DNA from: Bdellovibrio sp.
GTDB lineage: Bacteria; Bdellovibrionota; Bdellovibrionia; Bdellovibrionales; Bdellovibrionaceae
Direction: 5' to 3'
Length of the DNA: 9,181 nucleotides
Assembly: GCA_019104905.1 (NCBI GenBank)
Contig: JAHRXB010000240.1
Span: forward strand, 1 to 9,181
Position numbers and translations under genes: made by a program. Under the pieces are notes generated by a model. It worked only from the letters and a program-made list of their open reading frames with translations, was not told where the DNA came from and did not search any database. Of the stretch, positions 1 through 5,516 are shown in pieces (the stretch's first letter is position 1; each line of letters starts with the position of its first letter).

Positions 1-735
1 ATGGTTTGGCTTGAAACGCCGACCAATCCAACCCTGAAGTTGGTCGACATTAAGAAGATTTCCGCATTGGCAAAAGCCAAGGGTATTATCGTGGCTGTGG
101 ATAATACCTTCATGAGCCCCTACTTCCAAAGACCTCTAGAGTTGGGTGCGGATATTGTAGTTCACTCAGCGACAAAATACATTGGCGGCCATAGCGATGT
201 GGTGGGCGGCGTTGCAGTGACATCTCGAGATGATATTGCAGAAAAAATGGCCTTTTTGAGCAACGGCATGGGGGCAATTCAGGGGCCTTTTGATTCGTTC
301 ATGTGCCTAAGAAGTTTAAAAACACTGCCTCTTCGTATGAAGGCCCATCAAGAAAACGCGATGGCGATCGCGAAATTCTTGGAGGCCCATCCAAAAGTTG
401 AAAAAGTTATCTATCCAGGCCTTGAAAGCCATCCTCAGCACGCCCTGGCGAAAGAGCAGATGCATGGTTTTGGGGGCATGATTACGTTCTACATCAAGGG
501 TGGAATGGATTCGGCCCGTAAATTTTTGGAAAATGTGAATGTTTTTGCCCTTGCTGAGAGCTTGGGAGGGGTTGAGAGCCTGATTGAGCACCCTGCGATT
601 ATGACGCACGCCTCCGTTCCCGCGGAGACCCGCAAGGTTTTGGGGATTGATGACTCCCTCATTCGTCTCTCTGTGGGGGTTGAAGACCTCAACGATCTTT
701 TGGCGGATTTAAAATCTGCCTTTGATAAAGCCTAA
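1..735 (+). CDS. Cystathionine gamma-lyase/synthase family PLP enzyme (5' end outside window)
   Basis: This is a trans-sulfuration enzyme of the Cys/Met PLP-dependent family (fold type I), cytosolic, acting on cystathionine or related sulfur amino acids. 244 residues are visible, against about 380-400 for the family. The first visible codon is ATG, but the reading frame opens inside the conserved ETPTNP block, so the true start lies upstream. Seen here: VDNTF at residues 33-37 and SATKY at 56-60, with K59 as the expected Schiff-base lysine. The LAESLGG block (184-190) follows, where E186 aligns, from memory of the human enzyme, with E339 of cystathionine gamma-lyase; this favours lyase over synthase. 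The C-terminal part (SHPQH, PAIMTHAS, IRLSVGVEDL) is complete and ends at TAA. The next gene on this strand is tRNA-Phe. Family assignment is secure; the exact substrate is inferred. Confidence 0.93.
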   Translation: MVWLETPTNPTLKLVDIKKISALAKAKGIIVAVDNTFMSPYFQRPLELGADIVVHSATKYIGGHSDVVGGVAVTSRDDIAEKMAFLSNGMGAIQGPFDSFMCLRSLKTLPLRMKAHQENAMAIAKFLEAHPKVEKVIYPGLESHPQHALAKEQMHGFGGMITFYIKGGMDSARKFLENVNVFALAESLGGVESLIEHPAIMTHASVPAETRKVLGIDDSLIRLSVGVEDLNDLLADLKSAFDKA

Positions 736-738
736 TTG

Positions 739-767
739 TTGACATCAAAGGGGCCAAAAGATAAACA
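739..767 (+). promoter_or_regulatory. Likely promoter of tRNA-Phe
   Basis: A perfect TTGACA -35 hexamer lies at 739-744, just after the stop codon of the PLP enzyme. The -10 is weak: either GATAAA at 760-765 (4 of 6 matches, 15-base spacer) or TAAACA at 762-767 (3 of 6, 17-base spacer). A start near 774 would leave about 16 bases of leader before the tRNA at 790. The -10 area falls in the loop of the inverted repeat at 746-780. The consensus -35 is seen directly; promoter function is inferred from its position ahead of a stable RNA gene. Confidence 0.5.
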
Positions 768-780
768 TTTGGTCTCTTTG
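746..780 (+). repeat. Inverted repeat / 13-bp RNA hairpin between the PLP gene and tRNA-Phe
   Basis: Bases 746-758 pair with 768-780 over 13 consecutive positions: eleven Watson-Crick pairs and two G-U wobbles (751/775 and 753/773). The loop is 9 bases (759-767). As RNA it would form a solid hairpin starting 10 bases after the stop codon of the upstream gene. No U-tract follows on either strand, so it is not a standard intrinsic terminator. It could protect or process the 3' end of the upstream mRNA. As DNA it could be an operator, since it spans the spacer and -10 area of the presumed tRNA promoter. The two wobble positions favour an RNA role. Confidence 0.6.
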
Positions 781-789
781 AATTCCAGT

Positions 790-865
<76 letters not shown>

Positions 866-920
866 TTTTTACTTCCCAAATTTTCTTATTATCTCAGATC
901 TAAAATTAGCCCGAGCTTGT

Positions 921-1499
921 TTAAACTCGAGAAACAAACACATTTTCTTTTAGATAAAAGCGCAGAGGCCATTGAGCGGCTTCGCCTGCGTAGTCCACGC
1001 CAATGCGCGGACAAGAAATAATCTGCTTTGCTGAAACCTTAAACCCATCATCGCTGACGTAAAGAGCGGAACTCTTTTTCCAAAGACGAAGTCCATCGTG
1101 ATCTCGAGTGATCTCATAATGTCGACAAAGTTTTCCGGGGCCGTTTGTTTTAATATCTTTTTTCTTAAGATGTGACTCGACGTCAAGAGGCTGAACAGCG
1201 CGAATAAGAACTGCTTCTGGATGCGCTTCTGTTCTAGTTACGAAATTGAGACAGTGGTACATGCCATAGATCAAATACACATAGCTGTGTCCGCCCTGCA
1301 AATACATAGACTGGGTTCGGTTTGTTCTTCGATTCTCAAAAGTGTGGCAAGCCGGATCTGTGACTCCAAGATACGCCTCCACTTCGACGATGCGGGCTCG
1401 TCTTTCTGTGTTGCCAGTTTTTATATGAAGAACCTTGCCCAGTAAAGACTTGGCCACAGTGACGGTGTCATCCAAATAAAAGCTTTGAGGGAGGATCAT
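921..1499 (-). CDS. mpg: 3-methyladenine DNA glycosylase, AAG/MPG type
   Basis: This 192-residue enzyme belongs to the alkyladenine (methylpurine) DNA glycosylase family, which excises alkylated and deaminated purines at the first step of base excision repair. Its length fits the bacterial members. Family residues are present with the spacing of human AAG: E41 in the EAYLG block is the expected catalytic glutamate (human E125), with Y43, H52, the intercalating tyrosine Y78 in YGMY (human Y162) and N85 (human N169). The NGPGKLC block sits at 119-125. The ATG overlaps the stop of pgeF as ATGA (1496-1499) with no Shine-Dalgarno sequence, which suggests translational coupling. It is the last gene of the minus-strand unit; its stop lies 55 bases from the 3' end of the convergent tRNA-Phe, with no strong terminator seen between. 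The family call is secure; the substrate range is inferred. Confidence 0.95.
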   Translation of the reverse strand: MILPQSFYLDDTVTVAKSLLGKVLHIKTGNTERRARIVEVEAYLGVTDPACHTFENRRTNRTQSMYLQGGHSYVYLIYGMYHCLNFVTRTEAHPEAVLIRAVQPLDVESHLKKKDIKTNGPGKLCRHYEITRDHDGLRLWKKSSALYVSDDGFKVSAKQIISCPRIGVDYAGEAAQWPLRFYLKENVFVSRV

Positions 1500-2194
1500 G
1501 AAGTGCGACAGATGAAGCTAATTTGTCGACCTGATTTTTCTTTATCACGACGATAGGAGTGAAACTGAGGACTTGTTACTGTATCGATATGAAGATCAAA
1601 AAGGTTTTCAAAATTGATCCCCTCTTGTTGCAGCTGGGTTCTTACTACTTGATTGAGATCGACGAGGGCTTTTGTTTCAGTGACTGTGTCATAGTAGAAG
1701 GCGCGCTCTGACGGGCTTAAGGGACCCAGACTTGATAGGATCAGATCGCGCACGTCATTTCCCACTTCGAAACTTGGTTTTTGAATGTGAGGGCCAATAA
1801 TGACATTAAGATTCCCTGGAGAGGCGCCTTGTTCCGTGAGCTTCTGAATCGTTTTGCCCAGGATTTTTGCGGCGACCCCTCTCCATCCCGCGTGAACTCC
1901 TGCGATAAGCCCGGTTTGGTGATCGTAGAAGAAGACGGGCACGCAGTCCGCGGTGATCACGCACAAAGCGATATTCTTTTCCCGAGTGTAGTGCGCATCA
2001 GCGATCACTTGATAGTCCAAAGACACATCTTTGGTTTCAACAACGGCGTCACTGTGGATTTGTTTGAGTCTCACCAAAGAATAATCGGGATAGACAGGAA
2101 CAAGCTGCGGAAGCTGTGCTCGAGTTCCTCCCATAAAAATGGTCAAAGAAGGCGTTCTAAGTTCATAGCCATAATCGGTTTGTTCTAAGTTCAT
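1496..2194 (-). CDS. pgeF: Peptidoglycan editing factor PgeF (YfiH/laccase-domain family)
   Basis: A 232-residue member of the YfiH/LACC1 (Cu-oxidase_4) family. E. coli PgeF removes mis-incorporated L-serine from peptidoglycan precursors, and other members act on purine nucleosides. The zinc-site triad is visible: H47 in KQIH, C84 in TADC and H101 in the GVHAGWRG motif. The spacing is close to E. coli H71/C107/H124. IGPHI (133-137), SFEVG (141-145) and the SYRRD...GRQISF C-terminal signature also fit. The ATG chosen at 2194 overlaps the rluD stop as ATGA. An in-frame ATG at 2239 would add 15 residues lying wholly inside rluD, and one at 2206 would add four; neither has a better ribosome site. 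Coupled at both ends, it sits in an envelope-rich unit, which fits a role in cell-wall fidelity. Enzymatic specificity cannot be read from the sequence. Confidence 0.92.
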   Translation of the reverse strand: MNLEQTDYGYELRTPSLTIFMGGTRAQLPQLVPVYPDYSLVRLKQIHSDAVVETKDVSLDYQVIADAHYTREKNIALCVITADCVPVFFYDHQTGLIAGVHAGWRGVAAKILGKTIQKLTEQGASPGNLNVIIGPHIQKPSFEVGNDVRDLILSSLGPLSPSERAFYYDTVTETKALVDLNQVVRTQLQQEGINFENLFDLHIDTVTSPQFHSYRRDKEKSGRQISFICRTS

Positions 2195-3201
2195 CGGAGT
2201 CCCCATTTTTTTAAAAGGACTTGAATGTCTTCGGGCCAATCTTTTGCAAAGGACATTCGTTCTTGTGTTCGAGGGTGGGTAAATGCTAGTTCTGCCGCAT
2301 GAAGAAGAAAGCGAGGCAGAGCACGAATCTCTTCCTGAGTGCCTCGCGCTTCGACCGTCTTTATTTTCTTATCCGCCCCATAAAGAAGATCCCCAGCAAT
2401 AGGCAGCCCACTTTCAGAAAGGTGGACGCGGATCTGGTGAGTGCGACCTGTTTCAAGTTTTAACTTAAGATAACTGAGTCCACTTTTACGACTTAAAACT
2501 TCGTAATGAGTGAGGGCCCACTTGCCAATAGACGGAGGATTTTCCTTATCCTGAAGAGGCTTTCTGTCGGTTCCCAAAACAGAGGCGTAGCGCTTTCGGT
2601 CCGTCGGATGTCTTGCCAAAAAGCTCGTGATGTCTCCGCGAAGATTTTTTGCGGTTCCCAGGCAAACAGCGTAATAGATTCTGTGAGTTGATCGCTCTTT
2701 GAACTGGGATGTTAAGGCCTCGTGGGATTTATCGTTTTTTGCAATGACCAGGACCCCGCTTGTTTCTTTGTCCAAGCGGTGCACAATCCCGGGGCGCTCC
2801 TCGCCGAACTTCATTGAAAGATCATCGGTGTGCGCAAGCAAAGCATTGACCAGGGTGTCTTGGGCGTGTCCTGCTGCGGGATGAACCACCAAACCCGAAG
2901 GTTTGTTGATAACAATGAGATCCTCATCTTCAAAGAGGACATCCAGCTTGTAGTCATAAGGCTGGAGATCTGTGGGCACGGGTGCTGGCAAAGTCACCTC
3001 AATCAGATCATGCTCTTTTACCAGAACAGAGGGCTTCACGGACTTTCCATTGAGTAAGACAGAGTTTGATTCAATCAAGTGACTTGCTCTGGAGCGTGTG
3101 CCGATTTCTGCAATCAAGGCGATGGCTTTATCCAGACGAAGCCCATGCATCTCGCTGGTTGCCGATATTTTTATTTTTGAAGGAGCTGTGCTATTTTCCA
3201 A
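2191..3201 (-). CDS. rluD: 23S rRNA pseudouridine synthase, RluD type (TTG start)
   Basis: A 336-residue RluA-family pseudouridine synthase, cytosolic, modifying large-subunit rRNA. An N-terminal S4 RNA-binding domain (about residues 18-70, beginning HGLRLDKA) is followed by the catalytic domain. The HRLDKETSG motif (141-149) supplies catalytic aspartate D144, and INKPSGLVVHP (98-108) and the GRTHQIRVHL block also fit. The start codon is TTG at 3201, overlapping the upstream stop by 11 bases. It is preferred to an ATG at 3150 because the family has about 20 residues before the RLDKA element and the ATG would remove them. Neither start has a clear Shine-Dalgarno sequence. The stop is shared with the pgeF start. 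RluD of E. coli modifies helix 69 (positions 1911, 1915, 1917); RluD rather than RluA/RluC is inferred from domain layout and length. Confidence 0.92.
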   Translation of the reverse strand: MENSTAPSKIKISATSEMHGLRLDKAIALIAEIGTRSRASHLIESNSVLLNGKSVKPSVLVKEHDLIEVTLPAPVPTDLQPYDYKLDVLFEDEDLIVINKPSGLVVHPAAGHAQDTLVNALLAHTDDLSMKFGEERPGIVHRLDKETSGVLVIAKNDKSHEALTSQFKERSTHRIYYAVCLGTAKNLRGDITSFLARHPTDRKRYASVLGTDRKPLQDKENPPSIGKWALTHYEVLSRKSGLSYLKLKLETGRTHQIRVHLSESGLPIAGDLLYGADKKIKTVEARGTQEEIRALPRFLLHAAELAFTHPRTQERMSFAKDWPEDIQVLLKKWGLR

Positions 3202-3817
3202 GACCGCTTTTGAAATTTTTCATATAGGAATCAGCGACCTTTTTGTCGTCAAGACCTAGAGCTTTTGCGATTTGTACGACGTAGCCACGAACGAAAACAA
3301 CTGCCGGGAGATTTTCCGGATCCATATTTTCGATGGCTGTGACGTAGTACGAATTGATTTTAGTGATTTCACTGATTTTTTGAGAAGTCAGTTGTTTGTA
3401 TTCACGAACTTTCTTAAGGAAAGAGCCGTCCCAGTTGTCCTGGGTAGAAATTTCTTTTTCGAAGGCGTCATTTTTCTTATAAGAAGTGATTGTCTTTTCG
3501 GCCCGTTGTTCAGGAAACACTTGTTTGCTGGCTTCCACAATTGACGAATAGGTAAGGTCGTTCAATGAGGCGTTGCCACTTAAAAGGCGTTGGTCGTAGA
3601 TGTTTCTTAGAATCTTATTGCCAAGAACTTGATAGGCTTCTTCGATAAGAACCAAAAGTTCACGAGCTTCCTGTTCAGAGAAAATTGTATAGATGGCAGG
3701 GTTTTCGCCCGAGTAAGTGGATCGGGCACGCTCGTAGGCCGCAGTCACCTCATGTTGAGGAGCGTTTGCGGTGAGTTCCAGGATTTCGTAATAGTTGTAC
3801 CGAGACGTAGCTTGCAT
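3191..3817 (-). CDS. J-domain-like protein lacking HPD, with RodZ-like HTH domain
   Basis: 208 residues with no signal peptide or membrane segment. Residues 8-78 read as a J domain: YYEILEL at the start, helix II EVTAAYERARSTY, a final helix ending EEAYQVLGNKILRNIYDQRL. The HPD tripeptide needed to stimulate Hsp70 is missing; residues 34-38 read TYSGE there. A charged, probably flexible linker follows (about 79-127). Residues 131-200 match the RodZ-type helix-turn-helix (LKKVREYKQLTSQKISEITKI, then the VRGYVVQIAKALGL signature). Classical RodZ continues into a membrane helix and periplasmic domain, absent here. No ribosome site precedes the ATG, but a TATAAT box ends 7 bases upstream. It follows the MinD-like ATPase by 8 bases and overlaps rluD. 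A cytoplasmic adaptor or positional partner of the ATPase is a reasonable guess; function is unknown. Confidence 0.8.
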   Translation of the reverse strand: MQATSRYNYYEILELTANAPQHEVTAAYERARSTYSGENPAIYTIFSEQEARELLVLIEEAYQVLGNKILRNIYDQRLLSGNASLNDLTYSSIVEASKQVFPEQRAEKTITSYKKNDAFEKEISTQDNWDGSFLKKVREYKQLTSQKISEITKINSYYVTAIENMDPENLPAVVFVRGYVVQIAKALGLDDKKVADSYMKNFKSGLGK

Positions 3818-3824
3818 CGTAGCT

Positions 3825-3830
3825 ATTATA
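3825..3830 (-). promoter_or_regulatory. Possible internal -10 box before the J/RodZ-HTH gene
   Basis: The minus strand reads TATAAT here, a perfect -10 hexamer, with seven bases between it and the ATG at 3817. A start at the usual distance would give a leaderless or nearly leaderless mRNA, matching the absence of a ribosome site. The hexamer 17 bases upstream (TCCTGA) is a poor -35, and the box overlaps the stop codon of the preceding ATPase gene, so chance occurrence is quite possible. Confidence 0.25.
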
Positions 3831-4800
3831 CTACGGCGCGAAGCTCCTCAGGATCAATAAGTTGTTTGCAGGTAGTCAAAAATTGTCCTGCAAGTGGAGT
3901 GAACGGTTGTGAAAGCAAAACATGCTCACGAACACGAACCGACTGCCACACTGCATTGTCGAAGTCGATAGAGCTGAGGTAATCAATACCTAAGTCGTAG
4001 TACTTGTTACAAACACTCTTCATAGAGTGTCCCAAATCATAGTTTGATTGGCTGCGAGCAGAATTCACAATCAATCGAACGGGAGCTGAAGAGAGTGCCT
4101 CAAAGAAATCATAATTGATGCCTGTCTGTTCTTTGAGGTAAGAGCGGAAAGAAAAAGGCTTTTCCAATGTGCGTTGGCGATGATTGCGAAGAGTCGAAAT
4201 CATATTGCCGTAGGCATCTGGCGTCGAATTTTCGCGCAAGGAGTGGCACATATACGCTTCGATGAAGCGATAGGTTTTTTCAATGCTTGTCGGCTCTGGA
4301 GTGGTGATCAAAAACTTTTCGTCGGCAGCTTTGAAGAGATCAAGATGAGCCTCTAAAGCTCCGGCCCCTAGATCGACAATGACATAGTCAGCGCGAAGTT
4401 TTTTCATCTCAGGAATAAGATTTTGAATTTGGCTGTAAGAAAAATCAGTCGGAGTCCAAGAGTCCCAGAATCCTTGAACATACGATAAACGCGGATGAGG
4501 AGTTGGAATCACAAGTTCTTGAAGACCTTTAACGCCTTCAAAGAAATGTCGAACATTCAAGTGAGAAGGCGCCAGGCCCAATGAAGTGTGGATGTTTGCA
4601 CCACTCAGATCGAGATCGATAATCACGACAGAGTGTCCCAGCTTTGAAAGTGTTATGCCAAGACTTGAGGAAACAAAAGTTTTGCCAACGCCACCTTTTC
4701 CAGAAGCAACAACCCATAACTTGGTATCTGCATTTTTACCTGCGGAGGAAGTCTTAAAATCGAGAGATTCAAGGTACGCCTTCTGAAGGTCTTTTTCCAT
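3826..4800 (-). CDS. MinD/FlhG-like (ParA superfamily) P-loop ATPase
   Basis: A 324-residue SIMIBI-class ATPase of the MinD/ParA superfamily. The deviant Walker A motif GKGGVGKT is at residues 34-41, with signature lysine K35 and P-loop lysine K40. IIDLDLSGAN (60-69) is the switch I region, and Walker B is YVIVDLGAG (139-147); the DLGAG form resembles FlhG-like proteins more than classical ParA. About 26 residues precede the core. No C-terminal amphipathic membrane-targeting helix like that of MinD is evident. There is no flhF, minC, minE or parB next door, so chromosome partition, division-site and flagellar-number roles are all unsupported by context. The immediate downstream partner is the J/RodZ-HTH protein, 8 bases away, and a functional pair is inferred. 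A good ribosome site (AGAGGA) fixes the start. Confidence 0.87.
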   Translation of the reverse strand: MEKDLQKAYLESLDFKTSSAGKNADTKLWVVASGKGGVGKTFVSSSLGITLSKLGHSVVIIDLDLSGANIHTSLGLAPSHLNVRHFFEGVKGLQELVIPTPHPRLSYVQGFWDSWTPTDFSYSQIQNLIPEMKKLRADYVIVDLGAGALEAHLDLFKAADEKFLITTPEPTSIEKTYRFIEAYMCHSLRENSTPDAYGNMISTLRNHRQRTLEKPFSFRSYLKEQTGINYDFFEALSSAPVRLIVNSARSQSNYDLGHSMKSVCNKYYDLGIDYLSSIDFDNAVWQSVRVREHVLLSQPFTPLAGQFLTTCKQLIDPEELRAVV

Positions 4801-4807
4801 GGATGCA

Positions 4808-4813
4808 TCCTCT
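4808..4813 (-). promoter_or_regulatory. Ribosome binding site of the MinD-like ATPase gene
   Basis: AGAGGA on the minus strand, seven bases before the ATG at 4800, is the clearest Shine-Dalgarno sequence in the unit. It overlaps the TAG stop of tsaB (4812-4814), so a ribosome finishing tsaB lies on the site for the next gene. Part of it lies in a 10-base perfect palindrome (4801-4810). Confidence 0.65.
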
Positions 4814-5516
4814 ATTTGAGCGGAGAGATTAAAATTCCTTTTTTTGTCTCTTCGGCTTCTGAGGCGCGAATATAAAGGGGAATAAAGGATTTCCAGTCTA
4901 AGGTGTGACCCCTTTTTCCACGGGCGTCAGCCATGACTCCTAACGTGGAGGCGAGAGGATGATCGGGAAGCTGTGGGTCGCGATGCAGCTTTTGTAAAAG
5001 CTCCTCGGGGAAGTACTCATGATAAGCCTCCCAGCCATCCCCGACCACGACACAGTTCTGTGTAATATGGTGTTTGAGGTCTTTGACGGGAATAGCTTCT
5101 GGACCTTTGAGATAAATCGGCTCGTCACCAGAAACATCAAAAAGCCCAAGGTAAACCATGTTCTTGTAAGCATTAATAATAGAGAGGACCGGCATTTTTG
5201 ACGGGCGTGCTTGTTGAGCGAGAAGTACCAGGGAATCAATAGTGACCAGGGGTTTGCTGAAGGCATAAGAAAAAGTCTTCCCCGCATTGGCAGCGACCCG
5301 AATCCCTGTGAAGCTTCCTGGACCTTGGCCTACGGCAAAGAGTTCGATGTCTTCCAATCGTAACTGGGCTTTTTGAAGGCAGTGCTCAATAAAGGGACTG
5401 ATATTTTCGCTATGGGATTTTTGCCGCAAAGAAGATTCCTCTGCGACCACTTTTCCATCAATAATAACAGCGACTCCCCCAACAAGAGTGCTGGTCTCCA
5501 TCGCTAAGACTTTCAT
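4812..5516 (-). CDS. tsaB: tRNA t6A modification protein TsaB (YeaZ)
   Basis: A 234-residue ASKHA-fold protein that, in characterised bacteria, dimerises with TsaD and works with TsaE and TsaC to place N6-threonylcarbamoyl on A37 of ANN-decoding tRNAs. The N-terminal MKVLAMETST resembles the family start (a short hydrophobic strand, then D/E-T-S). SHSENISPFIEHCL follows at about 34-47, and the diagnostic GPGSFTGIRVAA element at 65-76. Length is typical. The ATG overlaps the stop of rseP as ATGA (5513-5516), with only a weak AGG upstream, so coupling is likely. Its neighbours are an intramembrane protease and a MinD-like ATPase. No tsaD or tsaE lies in the window. Confidence 0.95.
   Translation of the reverse strand: MKVLAMETSTLVGGVAVIIDGKVVAEESSLRQKSHSENISPFIEHCLQKAQLRLEDIELFAVGQGPGSFTGIRVAANAGKTFSYAFSKPLVTIDSLVLLAQQARPSKMPVLSIINAYKNMVYLGLFDVSGDEPIYLKGPEAIPVKDLKHHITQNCVVVGDGWEAYHEYFPEELLQKLHRDPQLPDHPLASTLGVMADARGKRGHTLDWKSFIPLYIRASEAEETKKGILISPLK

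Noticed and set aside
1..3. ATG at base 1 as the true start of the PLP enzyme
   Set aside because: It lies just ahead of the conserved ETPTNP block, which is well inside the family fold; roughly 140-150 residues are missing upstream.
866..870. T run directly after the tRNA CCA as an intrinsic terminator
   Set aside because: Only five T and no dedicated hairpin other than the tRNA fold itself; not enough to call a terminator.
1781..2188. Open frame of 135 codons on the plus strand
   Set aside because: It is antisense to the conserved core of pgeF, with no family resemblance.
3629..3982. Open frame of 117 codons on the plus strand
   Set aside because: It spans the junction of the ATPase and the J/RodZ-HTH gene in antisense, with low-complexity composition and no recognisable motif.
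4801..4810. Ten-base perfect palindrome GGATGCATCC before the MinD-like gene
   Set aside because: It is short, and as RNA it could form only three pairs around a four-base loop. It might slightly mask the ribosome site, but a chance occurrence explains it equally well.
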